Shown here: positions 32,036 to 41,484 of the stretch, piece after piece
Layout: every line of letters starts with the position of its first letter
Numbering within the stretch: the first letter of the stretch is position 1
NCBI RefSeq assembly: GCF_049801095.1
Contig: NZ_JBNAGH010000013.1
Span: forward strand, 1 to 64,000
Direction: 5' to 3'
Source: Dinoroseobacter sp049801095
GTDB taxonomy: Bacteria > Pseudomonadota > Alphaproteobacteria > Rhodobacterales > Rhodobacteraceae
DNA length: 64,000 nucleotides
Notes under the pieces: generated by a model
The model's database searches: none
Told to the model about the DNA's origin: nothing
What the model saw: the letters and a program-made list of their open reading frames with translations, nothing else
Made by a program: the position numbers and the translations under genes

Positions 32036-34546
32036 ATGACCGACATCAACCAAACAACGCTCAGCATTGAAGGCATGACCTGTGCATCCTGCGTGGGTCG
32101 TGTTGAAAAAGCCTTGGCCGGGCTCGAGGGGGTTTCCGATGTCTCCGTCAACCTCGCGTCTGAAACAGCGCGCCTTTCGCTGGATGATCCGGCTCGACTT
32201 ACCGACGCCACGCAGGCGCTCGCCTCCTTGGGGTATCCGGCGCGGACATCCCGCGTCACCTTGAACATCGCATCCATGTCCTGCGCCTCCTGCGTCGGAC
32301 GGGTGGACAAGGCGCTCGCGGACGTGCCCGGTGTGCTTTCAGTGGGCGTGAATCTGGCGGCAGAAACGGCGACGGTCGAGTTTCTTGAGGGCGCGGTGTC
32401 CTTGGGCGACTTGATGGCCGCATTGGCAGCGATTGGCTATCCGGCCGAGATTGCCGAGGCGCAAGCAAGCCAGTCTCGTGTCGCACGCAAGGCAGAAGAA
32501 GCGGACGGGCTGCGCCGCAGTGTCTTATTGGCGGCTATCCTGACGCTGCCGGTCTTCATCCTCGAGATGGGATCCCATCTTATTCCAGCCTTTCATCATT
32601 TGGTGATGACGACGATTGGTCTTCAAACGTCTTGGATCATCCAGTTCGTCCTCGCAACACTCGTCCTATTCGGGCCGGGACGCCATTTCTACACCAAGGG
32701 GTTTCCCGCGCTCTTCAAAGGCGCGCCGGACATGAACAGCCTCGTCGCCGTCGGCACCGGCGCGGCCTGGGGATATTCCGTAGTCGCAACTTTTCTCCCG
32801 GGGCTTCTGCCAGAAGGGGTCCGCGCGGTCTATTTCGAGGCCGCGGCGGTGATTGTTGTCCTCATCCTGGTTGGCCGCTGGCTCGAGGCACGCGCCAAGG
32901 GCCGGACCGGTGCCGCGATCCAGGCTCTTCTTGGTCTTCAGGTCCGCACTGCCCGCGTTTTGCGAAATGGAGAAACGCAGGAGGTCGATGTCGATGCGTT
33001 GGCGGTTGGAGATGTGATCCTCGTCCGACCGGGTGAGCGGATCCCGGTAGATGGCGAGGTGACCGAGGGATCGAGCAACGTCGACGAGAGCATGATCACC
33101 GGAGAACCTGTGCCCGTTCAGAAAACCGCAGGTGCCCCAGTAACGGGCGGGACCGTCAACGGCACCGGTAGCCTGACATTCAAGGCCGCACGGGTCGGTG
33201 CGGATACCACGCTCGCTCAAATCATCCGCATGGTCGAGGAGGCGCAAGGCGCCAAGCTGCCTATCCAGGGCCTTGTTGACCGCGTGACCCTGTGGTTCGT
33301 GCCTGCGGTTATGGTGCTCTCTGCGCTCACGGTGGCGGTCTGGTTGCTTGTCGGTCCCGATCCGGCTTTGACCTTCGCGCTCGTGGCCGGCGTCTCGGTT
33401 TTAATCATCGCATGTCCTTGCGCCATGGGACTGGCCACGCCCACCTCGATCATGGTGGGCACGGGGCGCGCAGCAGAGATGGGGGTCTTGTTCCGTAAGG
33501 GCGATGCGCTGCAAGCTTTGTCCGAAGTCGATGTCATTGCCCTCGACAAGACGGGGACAGTCACCGAAGGCCAGCCGTCTTTGACCGATCTGGTCACCGC
33601 CAACGGCTTCGACCGGGACCGGGTCCTGACCTTGGTCGCCGCCGTCGAGGCCCAATCCGAGCATCCCATCGCTGAAGCCATCGTCCGCGGCGCGCGGTCC
33701 GAAGGCATCGCGGTTCCGAATGCGAGCGGCTTCCGGTCGATCACGGGCTACGGCGTTGCCGCGACCGTTGAAGGCCAGGAGGTGATGGTGGGCGCGGACC
33801 GTTACATGACCCGCGAAGGCATCGAAATCGCCGCTTTGGTTGAAACGGAAGCCGAGTTGGCAAAGAGGGGTCGGACAGCGCTGTATGCGGCCATTGACAG
33901 CAAACTGGCCGCAGTGATCGCCGTGGCGGACCCCGTGAAACCCGCGAGCCAGGAGGCCATCGCAGCACTTCACGCGCGCGGTTTCACGGTCGCGATGATC
34001 ACCGGCGACAAACGCGAGACGGCGGAGGCCATCGCGTATGAGACCGGGATCGATCACGTGATCGCGGGGGTCCTGCCGGACGGCAAGGTAGCAGCCCTCG
34101 ACGACCTGCGCGCGGGAGACCGAAAAATTGCCTTCGTGGGCGACGGTATCAATGATGCCCCGGCCCTGGCCCATGCGGATGTGGGCATCGCCATCGGGAC
34201 CGGAACCGATGTCGCCATCGAATCCGCTGATGTGGTCTTGATGTCGGGCGATCTGCGCGGCGTCGTGAATGCGGTCGAGGTCTCCAAGCGCACCATGTCG
34301 AACATTCGCCAAAACCTGATCTGGGCCTTCGGCTACAATGTTGCGCTCATCCCGGTTGCCGCCGGGGTTCTCTATCCGGCCTTTGGTCTGCTTCTCTCTC
34401 CCGTCTTCGCGGCGGGTGCGATGGCCCTTTCGTCGGTCTCGGTTCTCACAAACGCCCTGCGTCTGCGCCGCATCGCGCCAGCCTTGCGTGAAGACAGAGA
34501 CACCATCGCGCCCAAGATCAGCGCACAAACTCAACCCGCAGAATAG
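32036..34546 (+). CDS. copA: Cu(I)-exporting P1B-type ATPase CopA
   Basis: An 836-residue inner-membrane pump that exports cytoplasmic Cu(I). Two N-terminal HMA domains carry GMTCASC (about 14-19) and SMSCASC (about 80-86). The core has the transport motif CPC (about 460-462) in IACPCAMGLATPTS, the phosphorylated Asp504 in DKTGTVTEG, TM7 YNVALIPVAAG and TM8 MALSSVSV (MxxSS), the Cu(I) subgroup signature. It starts an operon with cueR 12 bases downstream and is under a CueR promoter. Confidence 0.95.
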   Translation: MTDINQTTLSIEGMTCASCVGRVEKALAGLEGVSDVSVNLASETARLSLDDPARLTDATQALASLGYPARTSRVTLNIASMSCASCVGRVDKALADVPGVLSVGVNLAAETATVEFLEGAVSLGDLMAALAAIGYPAEIAEAQASQSRVARKAEEADGLRRSVLLAAILTLPVFILEMGSHLIPAFHHLVMTTIGLQTSWIIQFVLATLVLFGPGRHFYTKGFPALFKGAPDMNSLVAVGTGAAWGYSVVATFLPGLLPEGVRAVYFEAAAVIVVLILVGRWLEARAKGRTGAAIQALLGLQVRTARVLRNGETQEVDVDALAVGDVILVRPGERIPVDGEVTEGSSNVDESMITGEPVPVQKTAGAPVTGGTVNGTGSLTFKAARVGADTTLAQIIRMVEEAQGAKLPIQGLVDRVTLWFVPAVMVLSALTVAVWLLVGPDPALTFALVAGVSVLIIACPCAMGLATPTSIMVGTGRAAEMGVLFRKGDALQALSEVDVIALDKTGTVTEGQPSLTDLVTANGFDRDRVLTLVAAVEAQSEHPIAEAIVRGARSEGIAVPNASGFRSITGYGVAATVEGQEVMVGADRYMTREGIEIAALVETEAELAKRGRTALYAAIDSKLAAVIAVADPVKPASQEAIAALHARGFTVAMITGDKRETAEAIAYETGIDHVIAGVLPDGKVAALDDLRAGDRKIAFVGDGINDAPALAHADVGIAIGTGTDVAIESADVVLMSGDLRGVVNAVEVSKRTMSNIRQNLIWAFGYNVALIPVAAGVLYPAFGLLLSPVFAAGAMALSSVSVLTNALRLRRIAPALREDRDTIAPKISAQTQPAE

Positions 34547-34558
34547 GAGGGTCGTCTT

Positions 34559-34960
34559 ATGAACATTGGAGAAGTGGCAGAACGATCCGGCATCCCGCCC
34601 AAGACCATCCGCTACTACGAGGATATCGGCCTCGTCAGGCCTCAGCGCAGCGGAAATGGATACCGCGCGTTCCGGGAGACCGATTTACACAAGCTTGCGT
34701 TTCTCGGGCGTGCGCGTGCGCTTGGATTCACCATCGAGGATTGCCGGACTCTCTTGAGCCTCTATGAGGACGAAGCGCGCGAAAGCGCCCAGGTGAAGGC
34801 TATCGCCGAAGAGCATTTAAGTGCCATCGAGGACAAGATCACGCAGCTTCAGGAGATGCGCGAAACATTGTCGTATCTCGTCGAGGCCTGCCACGGAGAC
34901 CACCGACCAGATTGTCCAATCCTGAAGGACCTCTCTGGGAATTTGAAGAATATCGCTTGA
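34559..34960 (+). CDS. cueR: Cu(I)-responsive regulator CueR
   Basis: A 133-residue MerR-family activator. The DNA-binding helix MNIGEVAERSGIPPKTIRYY is followed by the dimer helix and a Cu(I)-binding loop ACHGDHRPDCPIL with Cys111 and Cys119, matching E. coli CueR Cys112/Cys120. The position that is Cys in Zn sensors is Ser76, as in Cu(I) sensors. It is co-transcribed with copA, so it controls its own level. Predicted targets are the promoters at 31974, 31510 and 22935. Confidence 0.93.
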   Translation: MNIGEVAERSGIPPKTIRYYEDIGLVRPQRSGNGYRAFRETDLHKLAFLGRARALGFTIEDCRTLLSLYEDEARESAQVKAIAEEHLSAIEDKITQLQEMRETLSYLVEACHGDHRPDCPILKDLSGNLKNIA

Positions 34961-35027
34961 AAACGTGCCTGAATTGGATTCCCCCAACTCGGCACACTTG
35001 ATCCTTATCGAAACGTCAGAAGCGATG

Positions 35028-37142
35028 TCATTCTGAAGCGAGACTGCGTATGGACGCGGTGTCGAGCGCCTCGAGCACGGCCTGCGGCGTGAGTATCTCT
35101 GGGAGAGAAATACCGGAAGGAGCCCCCGGCCCGAAAACGATATTGAACGGAATGCCGTAGCGGTCATGACGCTCGAGAAACCGCGCGATGCTGTCATCCG
35201 GCCGGGTCCAATCCGCTTGCATGGCGATCACGGTCCCATCGCGCAAGCGCGTGCGCACCGGATCCCTGTCGAGAACGAGAGACTTGTTAGCTTTGCAGGT
35301 CAGGCACCAATCCGCGGTCACGTCGACGAACACCGTCTCCCCTTCCGAGACGTGCCGCGCGATGCCGAGCGGGTCGAAATCCTGCCAGTGGGACGTTGCA
35401 TCCAGCGCTACACTGGTGCTGTCAGATGCTGAGAACCGACTTGCCCCGAAGACCGCAAGAAGAACGCAGGCGGTCAAAACGGTGCGTCGCACCCACCGAT
35501 TCTCCAACGGGATCGACGTCGCGACGATCAACACGATTGTCAGCGCCAAGACCAAAGTGGCGATGCGCGCACCTGCCACGCCGATGAGGACGAACAAGAG
35601 CCAAGCGGCCGTTGCCAGTAGCAGACCGCCCAGGAGTATCCTGACCAGAAGCATCCAACGACCGGGCCGCGGCAGCCGCGTGACCAATCCGGGAAATATG
35701 GCAATCGCAAGATAAGGAAGGGCTAATCCAAGGCCGAGCGCGGTGAATATGACCATTACATCCAGCGGCGTTCCCGCAAGCGCGAAGGTGATCGCGGTAC
35801 CGAGGAATGGAGCAGAGCACGGCGTGGCGAGGATGGCTGCGAGAAGGCCCGTCCCGAAGTCTGAAAAGTACCCGGATTTGGCGCTGCCAGCGCCCAAGCC
35901 GTTCTGTAGGCTCGCGGGCAACGATATCTCGAACGCCCCGAAGAGGTTCGCAGCAAAGACGGCGATCACCATAAACATCAGTGTCACGAAGACCGGATTT
36001 TGAAACTGCACACCCCAGCCGACGGACACACCGATCCACTTCAGAGCCAGCAGGACGGCCGCAAGCGCCCAGACAAAGGCGAAAACGCCCAAGGCCGCAA
36101 ACAGGAAGCCGTTGCGCGTCACTTGCCGGGATTGACCCGTTGCGCTCAGGACGGATGCAAGCTTGATCGACAGGACAGGCAGAACGCACGGCATAACATT
36201 CAGGATCAGACCACCGAGAAAGGCGATGCCGGCCACCGCCACGACCTTCAGTACACTCGATCCAGAGTTCGTACTCGAATACGGTGGGGGAGGGGGATCT
36301 GAAGTGAGCGTGACCGGTGCTGTGATTGCACGAGCCGTGTCCGTGATCGTCACCGAAGGCTCTGCAGGATCATCGGTCCAGGCATTGATTGGGATTTGCG
36401 CCCAAAGTTCTGTTCTATCACGACCCAATCTAATGTCTGGTTTGCCGAAGGTCACGAGCGGTCCGAATTCCGGGAACACATCGACCTCGCCGAAGGGTCT
36501 GTCGCTTGTCGCCACAACGACGAGAGCGGAGGCGCGCGCATCGAGGGCCGCGACCGATACATCGATATCGCTGTCCTCGGGTGCAGCAGGTACACGATCG
36601 GCAAAAGTGGCGATCTTGTCTGCCGAACTTGCATCGATTCCGACCCCGTGTGGCAGGACGAGCGACAGCTCAAATTCATGGGGCACGCAGACAGTCGAGC
36701 ATGTCAGCAGCGCAACGCGTGCGCGCAAGTCCATGGGGCTGCCCGGGTCCTCAAGTGTAGCTCGGATCGGCAAGACAACCTGATTGGAGTAGCCGAAGTT
36801 CTCGATCCCGAAAGCCTCGAAGCGTTCTGGCGCGGGCCAAAGGAGATCCGTGGCTTTCAGGTTGACCGAACCTGACCAATCGATCTCCGGCGCCAGTCCA
36901 ACCTCGCCGGGCGTTCGCCAATATCCCTTCCAGCCCTCGCCGAAATCCAACGCCAATCCAAGTGAGACGGAGGCGGTATCCGGCGCAATCCCGTTTTCGA
37001 CTGAGATCAGGCGCGCGGTGACTGCAGGATTTGAAAAAGCCTCAGATTCCGCGGCGTTGGCGACATGGGGTGCGGTTATGCTTGCGAAACCGAGGGCGAA
37101 AAACAGTAGCCAAGAATGGAGGTGAGAGAGCCAAGTCGTCAT
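35028..37142 (-). CDS. scsB: ScsB/DsbD-family thiol:disulfide transporter
   Basis: A 704-residue protein that carries electrons across the inner membrane to periplasmic thiols. It has a signal peptide, an N-terminal periplasmic domain with a CxxxC (LTCSTVCVPHEFEL), a DsbD-type membrane domain with paired Cys in NVMPCVLPVLSIK and ATPCSAPFLG, and a C-terminal thioredoxin domain with ADWCLTCKANK. The length and the N-terminal domain fit ScsB rather than DsbD. It is last of a minus-strand operon after a DsbA-like and a rhodanese gene. The start at 37142 is preferred over the upstream ATG because it leads directly into the signal peptide. Confidence 0.88.
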   Translation of the reverse strand: MTTWLSHLHSWLLFFALGFASITAPHVANAAESEAFSNPAVTARLISVENGIAPDTASVSLGLALDFGEGWKGYWRTPGEVGLAPEIDWSGSVNLKATDLLWPAPERFEAFGIENFGYSNQVVLPIRATLEDPGSPMDLRARVALLTCSTVCVPHEFELSLVLPHGVGIDASSADKIATFADRVPAAPEDSDIDVSVAALDARASALVVVATSDRPFGEVDVFPEFGPLVTFGKPDIRLGRDRTELWAQIPINAWTDDPAEPSVTITDTARAITAPVTLTSDPPPPPYSSTNSGSSVLKVVAVAGIAFLGGLILNVMPCVLPVLSIKLASVLSATGQSRQVTRNGFLFAALGVFAFVWALAAVLLALKWIGVSVGWGVQFQNPVFVTLMFMVIAVFAANLFGAFEISLPASLQNGLGAGSAKSGYFSDFGTGLLAAILATPCSAPFLGTAITFALAGTPLDVMVIFTALGLGLALPYLAIAIFPGLVTRLPRPGRWMLLVRILLGGLLLATAAWLLFVLIGVAGARIATLVLALTIVLIVATSIPLENRWVRRTVLTACVLLAVFGASRFSASDSTSVALDATSHWQDFDPLGIARHVSEGETVFVDVTADWCLTCKANKSLVLDRDPVRTRLRDGTVIAMQADWTRPDDSIARFLERHDRYGIPFNIVFGPGAPSGISLPEILTPQAVLEALDTASIRSLASE

Positions 37143-37158
37143 ATACGCAGGTCCGCGA

Positions 37159-37614
37159 TCAACGCAGAGCATCGGGCAGGCTCGTCAGTGACGTTTCCAG
37201 ATCCGTCACAGGCAACCCGCGTGCGATCCAACCGGGCCCCACCGTTGAGCCAAGCATACCTTCCGAGACATCAATGAAGCCCGCATACCCGGCGCGTTTC
37301 AAGGCTCTCAAAAGACGACCGCTGCGCCCACCAGTGGCGCAGATCAGCGCAGTGGGTTTATCGCCTGAGAGATCGCGTGCCGCGAACAAGCGTTGCTCAA
37401 ACCCGGACTCGTGCATGCTGATTGGCCAAGAGCCTGTCGCAACGCCTGTTTCTACCCATTCTGGGCGCGACCGCACATCAATCAGAGAAATCCTGTCCTG
37501 CGCCAATGCGTCGGCCGCCTCGGCAGCCGACCAGATCTCGCGCGTCGCGGCCACAACGACCTGCGGTCCCAAGACCCACGTCGATGCAAGCAGGATGAAG
37601 CGCCGCCTATCCAC
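37159..37614 (-). CDS. Exported rhodanese-domain protein
   Basis: A 151-residue protein starting at GTG 37614 with GGAGG upstream. It has a Tat-like signal DRRRFILLAST, then a rhodanese domain: SLIDVRSRPEWVETGVATGS, active-site ICATGGRSGRL with the catalytic Cys, and FIDVSEGML. The frame is open further upstream but without a fitting signal. It probably handles sulfane sulfur or thiol groups in the periplasm with the flanking DsbA and ScsB. Confidence 0.83.
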   Translation of the reverse strand: MDRRRFILLASTWVLGPQVVVAATREIWSAAEAADALAQDRISLIDVRSRPEWVETGVATGSWPISMHESGFEQRLFAARDLSGDKPTALICATGGRSGRLLRALKRAGYAGFIDVSEGMLGSTVGPGWIARGLPVTDLETSLTSLPDALR

Positions 37615-37673
37615 ATTGCCTCCACAGTCGCTTGATGTGTAACGCCAAGACGTCCCGGAGCGCCCTCTGGAGC

Positions 37674-38456
37674 TTAAGCTGACTGACAAGCATTTTGCCA
37701 ACCCTCCTCGCGTTCCAGCTCGATGATCTCCCGAACCATTCTGTCACTGATCTGACCCTGGACCACGGTACGCCCGATCACGAGGGCCGGCGTGCCGACA
37801 AAGGCGAACACGCGGGCAAGTGCTGCGCTGTCTTCCAACTCGCGCGCGATTTCAGGGCTCTCCATGTCCGAGATCAATTGCTTGCTATCGACGCCGATGT
37901 CATCGGAAAGGCGGGCAAGGTATTCCCGCGACGCTTGAAAGGGTGTTGTCATCAGACGTTCATGGAACGCGACGTAGGCGCCTTGTCGTTTCGCCGCCAG
38001 GGCTGCTTTGGCCGCGAGATTGGAACTGTCGCCGAGGAGCGGCAACTCATGCCACGCCACTGCGATCTTGTCCGGCATCTCGCCGGTCATGCCAGCCAAT
38101 CGCTTGGTCTGCACCCGGCAAAAGGGACAGTAGTAGTCTGAGAATGACGCCATCGGGACCTGGGATGGCGTGGTATTCAGACCGCCATACAGGGCATCAC
38201 AAATGTTCTCGGAGACACGCTCCAAGGCATCGGCTTTGCGCGCGGCGACTTCGGCGCTGTCCGCCGTTCCCAAGCCTATAAAAGGATCGAAGCCGCCCGA
38301 TGTCTCACCCGCGACAAATCTGCGGAACCCTTCGGGTCTATCGAGCGCCTCCAATTCCAGTTTTTCCGGCAGCAAGGATGGAACTGTGCGCAACGCGGCG
38401 TAACCCGCGATGATCGCACCGATCGTCAAAAGCGTTGATCGTTTCTTGGAATCCAT
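37674..38456 (-). CDS. Membrane-anchored DsbA-family oxidoreductase
   Basis: A 260-residue protein with an N-terminal anchor (LLTIGAIIAGYAALRTVPSL) and a thioredoxin fold with active site CPFC in FSDYYCPFCRVQTKRL, then WHELPLLGDSSNLAAKAALA and the cis-Pro loop GTPALVIG. It resembles the 29529 protein and Gram-negative BdbD-type proteins. It opens the DsbA-rhodanese-ScsB operon, transcribed away from the CusB operon across a shared control region. Confidence 0.87.
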   Translation of the reverse strand: MDSKKRSTLLTIGAIIAGYAALRTVPSLLPEKLELEALDRPEGFRRFVAGETSGGFDPFIGLGTADSAEVAARKADALERVSENICDALYGGLNTTPSQVPMASFSDYYCPFCRVQTKRLAGMTGEMPDKIAVAWHELPLLGDSSNLAAKAALAAKRQGAYVAFHERLMTTPFQASREYLARLSDDIGVDSKQLISDMESPEIARELEDSAALARVFAFVGTPALVIGRTVVQGQISDRMVREIIELEREEGWQNACQSA

Positions 38457-38521
38457 CTGATGCCTGATCTGGTCGCGTCCCTATGAGGGTCGTAGTGTGA
38501 CGTCTTGTAAAAGGTCAACTT

Positions 38522-38536
38522 TACAAACTGATACAA
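38522..38536 (+). promoter_or_regulatory. Direct-repeat box, candidate response-regulator site (copy 4)
   Basis: TACAAACTGATACAA, a perfect TACAA repeat 10 bp apart, between the divergent DsbA/ScsB and CusB operons. TTGTAA at 38505-38510 is an inverted half-site on the other side, so both operons could be served. Confidence 0.6.
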
Positions 38537-38590
38537 TCTTTCCGCCTCGCTCCAGTTGCCGCAACTTCTGAACAGCGCTACCTCGGGCGT

Positions 38591-38983
38591 ATGATTTGGG
38601 ACCCGTTCTTTTTCTTGCGATCGGCATGTCTTGCCTTTGTATGTCTGACGATCACCGTCGTCGGAACGCAGGCGATGCCGTTTGATGGAGAGATCAGCGG
38701 CATGGAGCGGGGCCCGCATATGGAAGCTGCTGCTTCCGCAGGAGAATTGCCCAGACACATCCACGCACACCACGTCGAAAACAAGAGCGAGCGGCATTTA
38801 GATGCTCACTCCGGACACGGCGACGGGTGCCACACTGCTCTTTGCTGTGTCATGGACTACCAGCAACACCTTGATCATCGGCCTGAAGAAAACGCGTTTA
38901 CTTCGCCGACGCAGGTCGCGATTTTCAAGGCTCATGCATCCCGTGAGACCCTCGTCCCAGATCGCCCACCCCAACATTCCTGA
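38591..38983 (+). CDS. Exported His-rich protein, possible metal binder
   Basis: A 130-residue protein with a signal peptide or anchor (RSACLAFVCLTITVVGTQA), then a His-rich mature region (RHIHAHHVENKSERHLDAHS, followed by GHGDGCHTALCCVMDY). The CC and many His suggest Cu or Ag binding. It precedes cusB, 55 bases after the candidate regulator box. No named family is recognised; similar small proteins before cus operons are known to me only by type. Confidence 0.65.
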   Translation: MIWDPFFFLRSACLAFVCLTITVVGTQAMPFDGEISGMERGPHMEAAASAGELPRHIHAHHVENKSERHLDAHSGHGDGCHTALCCVMDYQQHLDHRPEENAFTSPTQVAIFKAHASRETLVPDRPPQHS

Positions 38984-38992
38984 CATTTCGGT

Positions 38993-39013
38993 GCCCGCAT
39001 ATGCGGGTTGTTT
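38993..39013 (+). terminator. Short hairpin with T-rich tail before cusB
   Basis: CCCGC-ATAT-GCGGG (38994-39007) followed by TTGTTT. The stem is short, so it may attenuate rather than stop transcription into cusB. Confidence 0.4.
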
Positions 39014-39060
39014 GACCAATCGATCGCTGCATCCAATGCAGTCGTCAGGAGAAGATGTTT

Positions 39061-41484
39061 ATGCGTGGAAGATACGCGGCACTTTCCGTTCTTGCCTTGG
39101 CAGTCGGCCTGGGCGGCGGGGTTTACGTTGAGCGGGTGTACCTGAATCCAGCGGTGCAAGGAGGGTCTGAAGGCCCCGAGATACTTTATTGGGTTGCGCC
39201 CATGGACCCAAATTTCCGTCAACCGGGACCTGGCAAGTCACCCATGGGCATGGATCTCATTCCCGTCTACGCCGGACAGGAACCATCTGGTGATCCCGCC
39301 GAAGTCACACTGAACGCGGCCGAAATCAACGCAATCGGCGTGCGAACGGCGGTTGCCCGCATGAGCGAGGTGCAACCTCGGATCGAGACTGTTGGTTTCG
39401 TGGGCTATGACGAGCATCTGACCAGCCATGTCCATGTCCGCGCTGAAGGGTGGATTGAGAAGCTCAAGGTGCGAGCGGTCGGTGATCGGGTGGGTCAAGA
39501 CCAAGTGCTCTTTGAGCTCTTCTCGCCGCTCATTGCGACGGCAACCGGAGATCTGGTTCGTGCCGTCGAGGCCGGTGATCCGCGCATTCTGGATGCAGCG
39601 CGCAGCAAGTTGATGAGCCATGGTATGTCAGCTCGGCAGATTGCAGAGATCGAGGCAGGTGGCGAACTGGTTCGCAACATCGAGATCGAAGCGCCACAGA
39701 ACGGCGTGGTTATCGCCCTGAATGCGGCCGATGGCATGTATCTGCAACCCGGAACGCTTGCCTTCTCCGTTGCTGATTTATCGAAGGTCTGGCTGATTGT
39801 AGATGTTTTTGAACGCGATATTGCCCGGCTTTCTGAGGATATGCGGGCCATTGCCCGGTTCGAACACTTACCCGGGCGCGTGTTTGAAGGCGACATCGAC
39901 TACATCTATCCCGAACTCGATCCCCAAACGCGGACGCTCCCTGTTCGACTGAGGTTTGACAATTCCGATGGTGTGCTGCGCCCCGGAATGTTCGGAAGTG
40001 TCAGTCTCACGCCCAACGAAAGCCGTACAGTCCTGACAGTGCCATCTGAGGCCGTGATACGGACCGGGTCGGCTGAGCGCGTCATCCTGAAAACAGGGGA
40101 GGGGACCTTCCGACCGAGATTGGTTACTGCCGGTCTCCGGGACAGTTTCGGAGAAGGCGGGCGCACAGAGATTCTTCAGGGCCTGGGTCCGGGTGAAGAG
40201 GTCGTTGCCTCCGCACAATTCCTCATCGACAGCGAAAGCGCACTGAGTGCCGGGTTTACGCGCATGGCACCAACGGATGCCGACCCGGCACGGGGCAAGG
40301 GCGTTCTCGTTGCTCTCGATCCTGAGAGCCGGGTGGCAACGGTGCAGCATGACGCCCTGGAAAGCCTGGACTGGCCAGCGATGACATCCGACTTCCCTGT
40401 GAGAGCCGATGTGTCCCTGGATCGGCTAGCCGAAGGAGAGGCAGTCGCATTTCTCGTAGCCCGTGGCACAGATGGTCTCCTGAGCCTTACCGAACTTGCG
40501 CCAGATGATGGAATTGCCGGAACAGGTGCAGGAATTGCACGCGCGGTGACGTCGGATGGCAAGCTGACGCTGGAGCATGGACCGATCCCAGAGCTTGGCT
40601 GGCCCGCCATGACGATGGACCTGCCGGTATCAGGAGTCGATCTTGAGACGGTGCCCCTCGATGCGCCGATCGAATTCGATCTCACAGTAGGAGACGACGG
40701 CCTTTTCTCCGTCGTCGCTGTTCGCGCGGAGGGTGCCGGTTCCAAGGAAGTGGAGGGGACTGAAACATCTGCCGCAGCGCCAATCATGGTGTCTGGCACG
40801 ATCAACGACCTCGATCTCGATTCCGGGACCGCGACGATCACCCATGGGCCCATGGCGGAGATCGGGATGCCAGGAATGACCATGGATTTCCCCATCGATC
40901 CGAGCATGGCCATCGCATCGCTTAAAACCGGCGTCGAAATGACCCTAACATTTGCGCGGCCGGATGGCCTGAACATGGTTTTATCCGATGTCGAGCTTGA
41001 GGCAGCTGCCGCACCACCCATCGTGGTCTCAGGCACGATCGAGAGCGTCGACACAGATGCGTCGAAGGCCACGATCACCCATGGACCGATGACCGAAATC
41101 GGCATGCCCGGAATGACAATGGCCTTTGACATTGATCCGTCTCTCGACGCTGCTGGGTTGGTGACAGATGTCGAGATGGTGCTCACTTTCGCGCGCCCGG
41201 ACGGCATGAACATGGTGCTGGCATCGGCCGAACCCGCTGCCCCGCCCATGCAGGTTTCAGGTCAAATCAACTCGATCGATGCTCAATCACGGACGGCGAA
41301 CATCACCCACGGGCCTATGACCGATATCGGCATGCCCGGAATGACCATGGACTTTCCGTTGGCTGAGGAGCTCGAGATTTCCCAGCTCACAACGGGAACG
41401 AACGTCACGCTCATCCTGCGGCGCAACCCGGATTTCTCGATGACCTTGATCGATGTCGTCCGTGACGTGAGGGTAAGCCAGTGA
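39061..41484 (+). CDS. cusB: CusB-type RND adaptor with five C-terminal CusF-like domains
   Basis: An 807-residue periplasmic adaptor of Cu(I)/Ag(I) efflux. After a membrane anchor comes a metal-binding domain (YWVAPMDP through KSPMGMDLIPVY), then the HlyD/CusB adaptor part to about residue 400. Five CusF-like units follow, with the His at about residues 430, 506, 595, 674 and 750. Unit 2 has the full H/W/M/M set (HGPIPELGWPAMTM); unit 1 has MTS instead of MTM; units 3-5 read EIGMPGMTM or DIGMPGMTM, with Met in place of Trp. Usual CusB proteins are about 380-500 residues. AGGAG sits 9 bases before the ATG at 39061; an ATG at 39055 is possible. It overlaps cusA. Confidence 0.93.
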   Translation: MRGRYAALSVLALAVGLGGGVYVERVYLNPAVQGGSEGPEILYWVAPMDPNFRQPGPGKSPMGMDLIPVYAGQEPSGDPAEVTLNAAEINAIGVRTAVARMSEVQPRIETVGFVGYDEHLTSHVHVRAEGWIEKLKVRAVGDRVGQDQVLFELFSPLIATATGDLVRAVEAGDPRILDAARSKLMSHGMSARQIAEIEAGGELVRNIEIEAPQNGVVIALNAADGMYLQPGTLAFSVADLSKVWLIVDVFERDIARLSEDMRAIARFEHLPGRVFEGDIDYIYPELDPQTRTLPVRLRFDNSDGVLRPGMFGSVSLTPNESRTVLTVPSEAVIRTGSAERVILKTGEGTFRPRLVTAGLRDSFGEGGRTEILQGLGPGEEVVASAQFLIDSESALSAGFTRMAPTDADPARGKGVLVALDPESRVATVQHDALESLDWPAMTSDFPVRADVSLDRLAEGEAVAFLVARGTDGLLSLTELAPDDGIAGTGAGIARAVTSDGKLTLEHGPIPELGWPAMTMDLPVSGVDLETVPLDAPIEFDLTVGDDGLFSVVAVRAEGAGSKEVEGTETSAAAPIMVSGTINDLDLDSGTATITHGPMAEIGMPGMTMDFPIDPSMAIASLKTGVEMTLTFARPDGLNMVLSDVELEAAAAPPIVVSGTIESVDTDASKATITHGPMTEIGMPGMTMAFDIDPSLDAAGLVTDVEMVLTFARPDGMNMVLASAEPAAPPMQVSGQINSIDAQSRTANITHGPMTDIGMPGMTMDFPLAEELEISQLTTGTNVTLILRRNPDFSMTLIDVVRDVRVSQ

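Noticed and set aside
30995..32053. A single long minus-strand frame of 352 residues across the copZ region
   Set aside because: Only the last 89 residues have a start codon, a lipoprotein signal and normal composition; the rest lies antisense to copZ and the DUF2933-like gene.
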